Origin: Nitrospira sp.
GTDB lineage: Bacteria > Nitrospirota > Nitrospiria > Nitrospirales > Nitrospiraceae
Assembly: GCA_018242765.1 (NCBI GenBank)
Contig: JAFEBH010000022.1
Location: 78,710-142,709 of the forward strand
DNA length: 64,000 nucleotides
Reading direction: 5' to 3'
Shown here piece after piece: positions 34,651 to 44,906 of this stretch (positions within the stretch are counted from its first letter, which is position 1; every line of letters begins with the position of its first letter). Position numbers and translations under genes: made by a program. The notes under the pieces are model-generated. The model was given only the letters and a program-made list of their open reading frames with translations, did no database searches and was not told where the DNA came from.

Positions 34651-36830
34651 TCAACGGGACTGATCGCCGTTGACCACGGGATCCGGTTCCTGTGGTTGGG
34701 TCGCCCCCCGCACCATGAACTCAACTGTTTCGACCACCTGCTGCTCCGGCCCGATGAGTGCCAGCCTGTGTGCGCCGGCAACCGGTTCCCAGATGGTCAA
34801 CTCGCCGGCGGCCCCCATATCAGTACCATTCAACCGCCAGCGGTAGCGCGGATCAGTTGGGTGCGCTTCGAAAAACATCTGTTGTTGTCCAACGGGGATA
34901 TCCGGGTCCGGTGCGAGCACCATTCCCGCGACGGGATAGACGATCCGTGGCTGTCGTTGAGGGATAAGGGACTTGGCCGCTTGCGGATCCGTTCCGGTGA
35001 TGAACCATTCCGTTCGCGTCGGTTCACCTGTGCTGAAGCTGACAGTCTTATGCGTGACGCCTTGCGGAATAGTCCGTGCGATCTTAGCACCGTCGCGGTG
35101 GAGCCAGTTCATCACATCGAGCCACACGGGAGCTGCGCCGGACACCCCACTGACATTCCACATCGGCTCTCCTGAAAAATTCCCGACCCACACCCCAACC
35201 GTATAGCGGTCGGTATAGCCCACGCACCAATTGTCTCGCATATCCTTACTCGTCCCGGTTTTCACCGCACTCCAGAACCGAGAAGCCAACGGACTCTCCC
35301 AGCCAAACGTCGCACTCCTGGCCTCACGATCCGACAAGATGTCCGCAATCAGAAATGTGGCTTCTGGTGAAAACACACGCATCTGCTCTTGGCTGGAAAC
35401 CCCGTCTGGCACAAGCCTGAGTGGAGTTCTACCCCCCCGTTGGCTAAAGTTCGGTAGGCATTCACGACATCCCACAGTGAGATATCGGCAGAGCCCAGTG
35501 CCAGCGACGGTCCATAGAAGTCCCCCTGTTCTTGCAGTCCGATAAACCCGAGCAACTGCAGCCGACGAACAAATACATCCTCCCGCACCAATCGCAAGAC
35601 GTTGACTGCCGGCACATTCAGTGAAGAGGCCAATGCCGTTCTTGCGGTCACCAACCCTCGAAATTGTCGGTCGTAATTCTTGGGTCTATAGATTCCGTTC
35701 TCAACGGAGACTTCCAGTGGGCTGTCGTCCAACAGCGTGGCAGGCGTCAGCACTTTGGTGTCGAACGCGGTGCCATAGAGAAAGGGTTTCAGGATGGAGC
35801 CAGCCTGACGCTTGGCCCGCACTCCGTCGACATGCCGAGCCCGCGAGAGCTCGCCGCTGCTGCCGACATAGGCCAGGACCTCGCCGGTCGCATTCTCCAC
35901 CACCAACACCGCGCCATCTTCAACATGCTGCGAACGAAGTGCCTGCAATTGCTGCCGCAGCGATTCCATCGCCACACGTTGGACCTGTCCATCCAAGGTC
36001 GTATTCACCGCTTTGGACTGATTCTTCCCACGGACCTCTGCCCCTGACAGAATCTGGGCCGCAACATGGGAAGCCAGATGTTCCTGCTGGATGAACATCG
36101 GCGGTTTGGACAACAGCTCTCGGACATTCTTCATGATCGTGCCACAGGATTCCGCCATCTGTTGTCTCTTGGCCAACACGCAGGCTCTTGCAACGATTCG
36201 GTCCATATCCGCATTGGGAGCAGGAAGCAGCGCGGCCAGGATTACAGACTCCATCTCGGTCAAGCCATGAGGGCGCTTGCCGAAGAACCCGATGGATGCT
36301 GCGGCCAGGCCCTGAATTTCTCCGCGAAAACTCACGAGATTGAGATAGGCTTCTAAAATTTCGTCTTTAGACCAGGTCCGTTCTACGTCCTGTGCGGCCC
36401 GCACCTGTTGGACCTTCTGCCACAGCGTTTTGCGATTCGCAGTGCTGCGAAGGTTCCTATCCAACAGTGCGACGAGCTGCATCGAGATCGTACTGGCGCC
36501 TCGCACACCACCGGCTCCATGGAACAACGCTGATCCCATCGCCAGCCAATCCACCCCGTGATGGTCATAGAAGCGATGGTCTTCAGCTTGCAACATGCTT
36601 CGAATCAAGGCGGGAGAGATCTCGGTCAAGGCCACCCATTCCAACCGTCGCCCCTGCTGCACCACACGACGCTGATCAATCACCATGCCATTGCGGTCCA
36701 GCAAAAACGCATCCGACGACCGGTAGCGGTGTCGCACCTGATCAAACGACTGGTCAAACCCGTAAGCGGCACCGCCCTGCAGACCAACCGCCAACAGCAG
36801 CAGAAGCCGGACCACTCTCACGAACGTCAC
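34651..36830 (-). pseudogene. pbpC: Penicillin-binding protein 1C, split by a frameshift
   Basis: The first part (36830 to about 35440; GTG start) has a signal, the GT51 glycosyltransferase (AEDHRFYDHHGVDW; GASTISMQL) and the transpeptidase SxxK (SILK) and SxN (SSLN) motifs. The rest, with KTGTSKD and the C-terminal PBP1C domain, continues in another frame to 34651. Homology passes from one frame to the other at a run of seven C (35432-35438; G7 on the coding strand), so one G more (or two fewer) would restore a normal protein of about 725 residues. It pairs with the alpha-2-macroglobulin gene upstream. Either the gene is broken or phase-variable, or the base is a sequencing error. Confidence 0.86.
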
Positions 36831-37048
36831 CGATTCACCTCGAATTCGTGATTCGGCAGCTCGCCAAGCATCTCTGGTGCATACATCGCTTCTACCCGTG
36901 TAGCAGGGAGCTGATAGAGCCCGGCTTGATTGAGCCGAACCGTATACTCCACGGTAAAAGTCCCCTTGGTCTTATAGACATAGTAGGATCCGAACCCTTC
37001 GAACAACCGCTCTTCAAACACCGGCCACACCCGCTTCAGGCACATCAT
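36827..37048 (-). CDS. Duplicated C-terminal fragment of alpha-2-macroglobulin
   Basis: 73 codons. Residues 8-73 match the last 66 residues of the adjacent alpha-2-macroglobulin at 55 of 66 positions. The ATG overlaps the big gene's stop (ATGA) and its own stop overlaps the pbpC GTG start (GTGA). It has no signal peptide and cannot reach the periplasm by itself. It may serve only as a translational bridge to pbpC, or be an inert duplication scar. Confidence 0.75.
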   Translation of the reverse strand: MMCLKRVWPVFEERLFEGFGSYYVYKTKGTFTVEYTVRLNQAGLYQLPATRVEAMYAPEMLGELPNHEFEVNR

Positions 37049-37250
37049 CGACTGACTTCGAATTCGTGATTGGGCAGTTCGCCCAGCATCTCCGGTGAAT
37101 ACATTGCCTCCACCCGCGTAGATGGGAGCTGATAGAGCCCGGCTTGATTGAGCCGAACCGTATACTCCACGGTAAAAGTCCCCTTGGGCACATAGGCATA
37201 GTAGGCCTTGAAGGCTTCGAATGACCGCTCCTCAAACGCCGGCCACACCC
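36841..37250. repeat. Tandem duplication, two units with a 218-base period
   Basis: Units near 36841-37032 and 37059-37250 repeat the 3' end of the alpha-2-macroglobulin gene. Most of each unit differs at scattered bases, but 64 consecutive bases are identical (36906-36969 and 37124-37187). Such a patch inside a diverged repeat suggests local gene conversion or strong constraint. The unit length is not a multiple of three. Confidence 0.85.
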
Positions 37251-40200
37251 ATCCCTTTCGTACCTCATCCTGCGTCAGCAACTGCCGTTCACGACCGACG
37301 CCGCCCATCACGGACGCTCCCCCGGGAATAGGATCATTCACGACCACCCACGTCATATCAGCCTGGGCCTCGATGTCCAGGCGAACCCGTACTACATCGC
37401 CTTGCGTCCACTGTCCCGCTTGTTTCTGGCTCACAGACGTCATGGTTTTCACGATTCGATAGCCACTCGAGAACGGTTCCGTCAGAGGAATCGCCGCACG
37501 GCTTTGGACCGTCACCCAGGGCTTTCCTGTTCCCTGATGATGGACAGCCACCTCGGCTTGTTGATCAGGCCACGAGAAATACCGTGCCGCGCCTTTCTCT
37601 TCCTTCGACCAATTCACGACGTCCGACTGTGATCCCAAAACGGCTGTCGTTGTTCCGGTCATCGCTTCACGCTCGAACGCCGCGGCAAACCTCCGCACCG
37701 CCAGAGCACCCCAGGCATTCGCAGTCGTCACATCCCAATGCCCTCTCTTCTGTCGAGCGATCGCCCCACGCATGATTCGCGGCATGTCATCTTTCCACTT
37801 CGACGAATCCAACTCTGTCAGCACCAGACGAACGGCATTGGTATCCACCGACGTCATGAGCCACCACAGTTTATCCTCCTGCTCAGTCGAGAACCCCATC
37901 GTGGTGCCCTGAAAATTCAATCTAGTGCGAAGAACTTGCTCGCCTTCCGCCTTGCGCTTGGCTTCATCTTTCACGTCAGGCACCCGCCGGAGAATATTGA
38001 CCCAATCGATCACCGCCGAGGTCGGCCACCGATTCGGGGTGATGCTGATCGCATCCAACATGCCAACCTCAGCCTTGTCATATCGAGAGAGGGCTTCGAT
38101 GGCCGCCAACTTCCTGATCGTCAGATCCGAGGTATTCAACGGTGAATAGCCGGTGCTCGAACCTTGGACGAACTTCGTCAACCCCGACAGCATACGCTCC
38201 AAGGTGACCGCCGGGATGGGCCGCCCAGCCTCATGCGCAACTGCCAGGAGATAGGCTGTCAGTACATCACTGCCCCCATTCATCCCAGGCCAATACTTGG
38301 CCAACCCGTCTCCATCGAGATATGCCGGCAAGTCATCGGTGATCTTCTTCCATATTGTCTCATCTTGTGACACGATCGCTCGCGAGGCCTGCTGTTCCAA
38401 ACAAGAATAGGGGTATTGAGACATGTAGGCTTCGACACCACCAAGGCTGCCGACCAAACTCGGGCGGACCGTGAGGGACACACCGCCCTTTCCCAATAGG
38501 GAATCTTTCGGGCGCTCCACCGGGAAACGGGCATCCCGGCTCAACTGCGTGACCGTCGATTGGAACGTCCTCACCGGTACGGCCGGTACGACTGTTTGCA
38601 CGACTTTGAGCTTATCCGAGTTCCCACCCTTCTCAGTAGCCTCAATCTCATAGACCAACTGCTCCACCCCCACCGGCGCCAGCACTTCCCACCCGATGGT
38701 CTTGGCTGCTCCTGGTGCCAACGCGACCGTCTGTGGACCCAGCGGCTTGGGCAGCTGCCGCACCAGACCAGTGACCGTCACATCCATCGCTTTCGTCGAG
38801 GTATTGCGGACGGTTACTTCCGATCGATACCGATCTCCTTCCCGAACGAGCGGCGCGATCCCAGATAGAATCATCAGCTCTTGAGTGGACCGAATCGTGG
38901 TCGACCCGGTCCCAAAGAGCTGACTGCCCGCTGTCGCCACTGCCGTGATTCGAAAACTCGTGATCGAATCGTTGAGCGGGACGTCTATCGTCGCTTCACC
39001 CTTCTCGCTCAACGGGATCCGCCCCTTCCAGAGTAACAGCGTATCGAAGAGCTCGCGCGTCGGCTGCTTCCCCCCTCCACCGCCGGGAAGTTTGGATTTC
39101 AACCCGAAGTGTCGCTTTCCGACGACGTGCATCTGGCCCGTTGACGTATCCACCTCTTCATTCCTTGGTTTCATCATGGCATCGAGCAGACGCCAACTGT
39201 TGTTCGGCCACAGTTGCAGCAGTCCTTCATCCACCGCCGCGAGGGTGATTTCACTCCCAGGCGGTAAAGCCTGTTCATCCGTCCGCGTCACCTTGATTGC
39301 GATCTTGGCCTTCTCACGAACTCGATAGATCTGGCTATTCGAGGCCACCACCACTTTCAACTCGTGCGCCTTCCAGCCGACGTTGATGCCAACGAGTCCC
39401 AATTTATAGGCAGGTCTTCCCAAGTCCACCAAGGCCGTCGGCTTCACCCCCTCCACCCGCCCCCGCACCGCCAGCACCGACACAAACACATTCGGTGCGT
39501 AGGTATCGAGGATCGGCAGCTCGACGACCGGCGTCTTCCCGCTCAGTGGTTGCACATAGGCATCGATCACCCCTTCTCGCTCAACGGTGATGAGCCCGGT
39601 GGCTTCTCGAAAGGGCATCCGCACTTGCAATTTCGCCGTCTCTCCCGGCTCGTAGCGGCCCCGCTCCGGCAGCACATCCATCCGGTCGTCATCGCTCACC
39701 CCGTACCACCAGTCCGACTCACCCCGAATCCACAAGTCCGCATGCGCAGCTGAACGATGCTGGGCCTTATCGGCGATCTGCGCTTGCAGAATCACGTTCC
39801 CGGATACCGACGACGTCGTCTCGCACGCGAGTCGGCCCTGCCCATCCGTATGGCCTTCGCATACCGTCCCAACCGACCTGACCTCCGTCACATGTTCATA
39901 GGCATAAAACCCGCCCAGCAATCGCTTGCGGTGGGAATAGACCTTCTTCTCAAACAGGTCCACCGTCACGGGAACCCCGGTGAGAGCCTTGCCGGACGTG
40001 TCCACGACGATTGCCTGAAATGACAGTCTGTCTTGTGTTGCCACCCAAGAGTCCAGCTTCAGCCCGACAAGCCGATGGGCCGGCCACAGTGGAACGGTGC
40101 TGGCCACCGTCTGCACTTCGCCGTTTGAGTCACGGAACTCCAGTTCCATCGCGAGATCCATTGGAACCTGTACGGTTGGGAGATGCTGAACCGTGGTCCG

Positions 40201-42909
40201 GAATCCTCCATTGGCATCCAGGACCAGACTCTGGCTTTGGGTAAGCTTCGATTCCTTCTTCGACGGTTGGCCGTCACCACCATTCTGTCCGCTCTCACTC
40301 TCACTCTCACCCTCCGTTGGAGCTGTCTCTTCGCGCTCCTCAGCCATATCTTGCTGTCGTTCCCTCGTGAGCCCCACCCTCACTGGTCCGTTCGCGAAGG
40401 CCGCTCCCTCAAATCCCTCGAAGGCCTGCAGCGTTTTTGGTTGAACAAGACTGCGAAACGTGACCGGGAGGTCCCCGGCAGACCCTCCGGCCAAGTAACT
40501 CACCGCAAGATCCACCGTCGCCTCTGACGCAGCCACAAGTGGTTTCGCAGGGGGATTGATGACGCCTTTCATGAGTGGCACCCGATACTCTTCGACACGG
40601 AATTCTCCGGAGCGCAGTCCCTGTGGGGAGTAAAAGGCCTCCTGATCGTCGGCTACTGGCCTGTCTTGCGACTGCGGCGGTTCTTTCTTCAGCCACACAC
40701 CGTAGGTACCCAGCTTGGCGTCTTTGGGAATTGTCCAGCTCGTTTCTGCAATGCCCTGCGCATCCCACTGAACCGGAAATTCATACCGCTGTGACGTCGC
40801 TTCGTGATGGATCACGACTGCTTTGGGTTTCTCATCCTCTTTTGGCATCGCGAAGCCGTGCATGCTCGGGTGCCGGATCACATGCTTCATCTGGACCTTG
40901 TCCCCAGCCCGCAACAACGTTCGGTCGAATACCGTATGGGCAGCTGTTCCCGGCTGGGCTTGATATCCCGAGGACAGATTGAATCGCCAGGACTCAATCC
41001 CATCCTGCCAGGACGACCGCATGAACGATCGATCATCCTGCGTCGTGGCCATGACGAAATAGTCGTTGTGCCATTCACAGGACGAGGGTTCCGGCAGGGG
41101 GCCGACTCTTGCAATCCCTTGGCTGTCCGTCTTGCCTTTCCACAACTCATTGCCGCTGCACGAATGGATGGTCACAGTGGCATCCGACACAGGCTTCCCA
41201 CTGTCCAGTGCCGTCACCCATACCAGCGACGCTTCACGTCCCTTCTTGAAATGTACGGCAAGATTGGTCACTAAGGCTGCCGTCGCGACATACATAGGCG
41301 CCGGTTTTGACAGAAGCGCCTTTCCAAGAATCTGACTCTTGATCTCCACGACATACAACCCAGACTTGGAAAGCGGCAGTCCCAGAACTTCAGTCGCCTT
41401 GGTGCCCTCCAGATTGGGGATGGTATAGCGCTTGGGCTTTCCCATCGACTTCGAAAAAATTGAAGCCGTACGCATCTCGTATTCCATCGAATTCTTCCGC
41501 TCAACCCGATAGAGCCAGTCCAGGATCTCTCGAACCTTTGCCGACTTCACCTGCACCACTTGCCCGGACAACTTCTGAGCATATTGGGTATCTTGTATGA
41601 CCGGCAGCACACTTGTATTGATCTTGGCCTCAAGGTTGCGCACGGTGAGCGGTAAGACCGGATCCGCCTTCGATTCCAAAATGCCGAAAGTCGAAGGAAA
41701 CTTGGCGAGAGGAGGGAAAGAACCAGTCCGAACCGTAAGTGGAAATCGATCGGCGTTATCCAGCTTCCGACCTGCATCATCAACCAACCCATCGGGCACT
41801 TCGATCTGGTAGGCTTGACCTTCCACAAACGGCCCTTTGAACTGCACCCGCTCAATCATTATGTTCTGGAACTCATGAGGATCCGGAGACTTCTGATCTG
41901 CTACGGCTCCACCTGAGCCACCCGCCTTACTTGAGAGACCTATGACCACACCATTCTTCACGCGGAACGTCACCCCCCCGAACGCTTCCAGGACCGGTTC
42001 AAGGACCGCACCCTGTGCGTCCTTCAGCGCGATCTTGCTGGCCTGAGCCACCGTGACGGGTGCGGACAGATTCAGAGTCATCGTGCTAAACGGCAAGCAG
42101 CCTGCTCCTGGCTTGGCGCGTTCACAGGACAAGGTCGCCCGGAATGCCCCTCTTGTTCGAAACGGGAGCGTCTGGGCAGGATCAGTGGCAACACCGCTCT
42201 TCGAGCGCACCCCCTGCCCCCACACAAGCGTGACGGCGTGCTCGGCTGGGAACCGTTGCCGGGCTTGGAGAACCATGAGAGACGTCGGCTTTATTGGAAC
42301 CGACACATGCTTGAGCACAGCCGCCCGTTCAGGCCCACTCAGTATCCTGACCCCGATTCGGCTTTCAATTCCATCGACTCTGAAATACACATGCCCAAGG
42401 ACCGATGGCTGATCGACCTCGCCGTCAATCCCCAGGACAAAGACTTGCTCCTCATCAATGTCGTGGGTTCCCTCTTGCGGCTGCGACCACTTGATCACTG
42501 GCCCGCCGGTTGAAAACGAAAAGGTGCTGGGCCCGGTCAGTTTCTGTCCCGACAGGGTTTGAGCGGCAGCTTTGAGGGAGAAGGTACAGCGGACTCCGGC
42601 AGGAAGATCTCGCTTAAAATCGAACAGCCAATTAGTTCCGTCAGCCCATCGAGCCGTCCCTGCTTCCGGGCAATCGATGTCGAACGGATCGACGATGCCA
42701 CGTGGGTCGCCAAACGGAACCACCGGTTCCGAAAATCTTGCCCTGACCTGGCGTACACCTTCGACAGATCCTTCCGGTGTGAAGACTTCGATGTGGGGAT
42801 TCCTGGACCTATCCTCCGCAACCGCCTGCGCCGTCTCCGCCAAGAGACTCACAGAGCTACACGGGACGACGGCCAATAGCGTCAGGATGATCAGCATGAC
42901 ATGACTCAT
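37045..42909 (-). CDS. Bacterial alpha-2-macroglobulin (YfhM-like)
   Basis: 1954 residues with an N-terminal signal (MLIILTLLAVV, about 5-25). Large MG/beta-sandwich domains are followed by the bait region and the thioester motif CLEQ near residue 1500 (YSCLEQQAS), then a helical toroid and a C-terminal receptor-like domain. These periplasmic proteins trap host or foreign proteases by closing when cut, and covalently bind them through the thioester. The partner gene pbpC lies downstream, as in the known yfhM-pbpC pair, where PBP1C is thought to repair peptidoglycan after attack. A GES-rich acidic stretch sits at about 866-874. Confidence 0.95.
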   Translation of the reverse strand: MSHVMLIILTLLAVVPCSSVSLLAETAQAVAEDRSRNPHIEVFTPEGSVEGVRQVRARFSEPVVPFGDPRGIVDPFDIDCPEAGTARWADGTNWLFDFKRDLPAGVRCTFSLKAAAQTLSGQKLTGPSTFSFSTGGPVIKWSQPQEGTHDIDEEQVFVLGIDGEVDQPSVLGHVYFRVDGIESRIGVRILSGPERAAVLKHVSVPIKPTSLMVLQARQRFPAEHAVTLVWGQGVRSKSGVATDPAQTLPFRTRGAFRATLSCERAKPGAGCLPFSTMTLNLSAPVTVAQASKIALKDAQGAVLEPVLEAFGGVTFRVKNGVVIGLSSKAGGSGGAVADQKSPDPHEFQNIMIERVQFKGPFVEGQAYQIEVPDGLVDDAGRKLDNADRFPLTVRTGSFPPLAKFPSTFGILESKADPVLPLTVRNLEAKINTSVLPVIQDTQYAQKLSGQVVQVKSAKVREILDWLYRVERKNSMEYEMRTASIFSKSMGKPKRYTIPNLEGTKATEVLGLPLSKSGLYVVEIKSQILGKALLSKPAPMYVATAALVTNLAVHFKKGREASLVWVTALDSGKPVSDATVTIHSCSGNELWKGKTDSQGIARVGPLPEPSSCEWHNDYFVMATTQDDRSFMRSSWQDGIESWRFNLSSGYQAQPGTAAHTVFDRTLLRAGDKVQMKHVIRHPSMHGFAMPKEDEKPKAVVIHHEATSQRYEFPVQWDAQGIAETSWTIPKDAKLGTYGVWLKKEPPQSQDRPVADDQEAFYSPQGLRSGEFRVEEYRVPLMKGVINPPAKPLVAASEATVDLAVSYLAGGSAGDLPVTFRSLVQPKTLQAFEGFEGAAFANGPVRVGLTRERQQDMAEEREETAPTEGESESESGQNGGDGQPSKKESKLTQSQSLVLDANGGFRTTVQHLPTVQVPMDLAMELEFRDSNGEVQTVASTVPLWPAHRLVGLKLDSWVATQDRLSFQAIVVDTSGKALTGVPVTVDLFEKKVYSHRKRLLGGFYAYEHVTEVRSVGTVCEGHTDGQGRLACETTSSVSGNVILQAQIADKAQHRSAAHADLWIRGESDWWYGVSDDDRMDVLPERGRYEPGETAKLQVRMPFREATGLITVEREGVIDAYVQPLSGKTPVVELPILDTYAPNVFVSVLAVRGRVEGVKPTALVDLGRPAYKLGLVGINVGWKAHELKVVVASNSQIYRVREKAKIAIKVTRTDEQALPPGSEITLAAVDEGLLQLWPNNSWRLLDAMMKPRNEEVDTSTGQMHVVGKRHFGLKSKLPGGGGGKQPTRELFDTLLLWKGRIPLSEKGEATIDVPLNDSITSFRITAVATAGSQLFGTGSTTIRSTQELMILSGIAPLVREGDRYRSEVTVRNTSTKAMDVTVTGLVRQLPKPLGPQTVALAPGAAKTIGWEVLAPVGVEQLVYEIEATEKGGNSDKLKVVQTVVPAVPVRTFQSTVTQLSRDARFPVERPKDSLLGKGGVSLTVRPSLVGSLGGVEAYMSQYPYSCLEQQASRAIVSQDETIWKKITDDLPAYLDGDGLAKYWPGMNGGSDVLTAYLLAVAHEAGRPIPAVTLERMLSGLTKFVQGSSTGYSPLNTSDLTIRKLAAIEALSRYDKAEVGMLDAISITPNRWPTSAVIDWVNILRRVPDVKDEAKRKAEGEQVLRTRLNFQGTTMGFSTEQEDKLWWLMTSVDTNAVRLVLTELDSSKWKDDMPRIMRGAIARQKRGHWDVTTANAWGALAVRRFAAAFEREAMTGTTTAVLGSQSDVVNWSKEEKGAARYFSWPDQQAEVAVHHQGTGKPWVTVQSRAAIPLTEPFSSGYRIVKTMTSVSQKQAGQWTQGDVVRVRLDIEAQADMTWVVVNDPIPGGASVMGGVGRERQLLTQDEVRKGWVWPAFEERSFEAFKAYYAYVPKGTFTVEYTVRLNQAGLYQLPSTRVEAMYSPEMLGELPNHEFEVSR

Positions 42910-43142
42910 GACGGACTCCCCTTTTCCTTCCGGCAGAAGTTTGCAGACACCTTCACACAGGACACGGGTATTCTACGAAAGATTCAACGATGAGACGAGG
43001 GAAAGGTCGAACAGCATTTGTCTACTTCAATTGGAGCAGACTTGTCTGATGCAGAACCGTAGCGGAGAAACGCAGAAATGGCGTACGCCACACGCAGATG
43101 AGCCCAGCACCGGGATCAGAGCGTTCCGATGCAGGGCCTCGG

Positions 43143-44906
43143 TCACTCCACGAGATCGAGCTTAATGCGCAGTTCCTTGAGTTGGTCGGCGCCAACGGTC
43201 GATGGTGCGTCGGTCAGCGGACATTGCGCCTTCTGGGTCTTGGGGAATGCAATGACGTCACGGATTGAATCGGCGTTACCCAGCAGCATAACCAACCGAT
43301 CCAGCCCGAAGGCGATCCCACCGTGCGGTGGTGCGCCATACTCCAGCGCCTCCAGCAGAAACCCAAACTTGACCGCTGCATCCTCCTTACTGATCCCGAG
43401 CAGATCGAACACTTTGCTCTGCACATCGCGACGATGGATGCGGATGCTGCCACCACCGATTTCGCTCCCGTTCAGCACCATATCGTAGGCCTTCGCCCTC
43501 ACTTTCAACGGATCGGAATCGAACAGGGCCAGATCTTCATCGAGCGGTGCCGTGAAGGGATGATGGATGGCGACGTACCGCTTTTGGTCCGCATCATAAT
43601 CCAGCATGGGGAAATCAACTACCCACAAGGGCTTCCAAGCCGAAGTGTCGATTAGTTTTAATTCTTCGCCTAAGAGTAATCTGATCCGCCCCATCACATC
43701 GTGGACAACCCCCGGCTTGTCTGCGCCGAACAGGACCAAGTCACCAGGCTTCGCATCCGGCAGAGCTGCCGCGAACGCTTTCGGATCTAAAAACTTCGCG
43801 ATGACAGACTCAAGCTGACCTTCCGCAGTCAGCTTCAGCCAGGCGAGGCCCTTCGCCCCGAAACTCTTGGCCGTGTCTCCCAACGCATCGATCCTGGTTC
43901 GAGACAATGTCGCGCCACCCTTCACTATCAAGGCCTTCACGATCCCACCCTTGGTCGCGGCATCCTTGAAAACCTTGAACGCACTCGCCGCTCCGAATGC
44001 CGTCATGTCGTAGAGCGGCATGTCGAACCGAAGGTCAGGCTTATCAGACCCATAGCGGCCCATCGCCTCCGCATACGTCATCCGTGAGAACGGCGTCGGC
44101 AACTGCACGCCACCCACCTTGCTGAAGATCGTGACGATCATGCGCTCCATCAAGCTCATCACTTGATGGCGGTCGACGAAGGACATTTCCAAGTCGATCT
44201 GCGTAAACTCAGGCTGCCGATCGTTACGGAGATCTTCGTCACGGAAGCAACGAGCGATTTGGTAATAGCGATCGACGCCGCTGACCATCAGCACCTGCTT
44301 AAACAATTGCGGTGACTGCGGCAGCGCAAAGAACTGTCCGGCGTTCACGCGGCTTGGGACCAAGTAGTCTCTGGCGCCCTCCGGCGTACTTTTCGTCAAA
44401 ATCGGCGTCTCCACTTCCAAGAATGCCTCTGCATTCACGAACTCTCTGGTGGCCTGCGTAATACCATGGCGAAGGCTCAGCAGCTTCTGCATCCTGGGGC
44501 GGCGAAGGTCCAGGAAACGATACTTCAACCGAATCGATTCCGTCACATCTGCGTCATCTTCAATCAAGAACGGCGGCGTCTTCGCCTCGTTCAGAATCTC
44601 TACGTCATCGACGAAGATCTCGATCTCACCGGTCGAGAGATCGGGATTCTTTGATTCATCCGGCCGTGCCATCACCTGCCCAGTCACAGACACGACACAT
44701 TCGCTGCGGAGTGTGTGGGCCGCTTGATGGCACCGAAGATTGCGCTCGGCATTGAACACCACCTGCGTAATGCCCGTGCGATCTCGCAGATCGATAAAAA
44801 TGACCATGCCATGGTCTCGCCGACGCTGCACCCAGCCGTTCAACACGACGGTCTGGCCCACATGCTTCTTGTTCAACTCCCCGCACTTGTGCGTCCGCAC
44901 GTTCAT
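43143..44906 (-). CDS. aspS: Aspartyl-tRNA synthetase
   Basis: 587 residues from the ATG at 44906, which begins the anticodon-binding OB fold (MNVRTHKCGEL, LNGWVQRRRD); the frame is open further up without family sequence. Class II motifs are present: motif 2 FRDEDLRNDRQPEFTQID, and motif 3 IAFGLDRLVMLL. It charges tRNA-Asp (and perhaps tRNA-Asn; discrimination cannot be read from sequence). The start overlaps the RluB-like gene stop (ATGA). Confidence 0.97.
   Translation of the reverse strand: MNVRTHKCGELNKKHVGQTVVLNGWVQRRRDHGMVIFIDLRDRTGITQVVFNAERNLRCHQAAHTLRSECVVSVTGQVMARPDESKNPDLSTGEIEIFVDDVEILNEAKTPPFLIEDDADVTESIRLKYRFLDLRRPRMQKLLSLRHGITQATREFVNAEAFLEVETPILTKSTPEGARDYLVPSRVNAGQFFALPQSPQLFKQVLMVSGVDRYYQIARCFRDEDLRNDRQPEFTQIDLEMSFVDRHQVMSLMERMIVTIFSKVGGVQLPTPFSRMTYAEAMGRYGSDKPDLRFDMPLYDMTAFGAASAFKVFKDAATKGGIVKALIVKGGATLSRTRIDALGDTAKSFGAKGLAWLKLTAEGQLESVIAKFLDPKAFAAALPDAKPGDLVLFGADKPGVVHDVMGRIRLLLGEELKLIDTSAWKPLWVVDFPMLDYDADQKRYVAIHHPFTAPLDEDLALFDSDPLKVRAKAYDMVLNGSEIGGGSIRIHRRDVQSKVFDLLGISKEDAAVKFGFLLEALEYGAPPHGGIAFGLDRLVMLLGNADSIRDVIAFPKTQKAQCPLTDAPSTVGADQLKELRIKLDLVE

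Noticed and set aside
40297..40320. CTCACT tandem tract inside the alpha-2-macroglobulin gene
   Set aside because: It encodes an acidic ESES stretch in frame and is ordinary low complexity.
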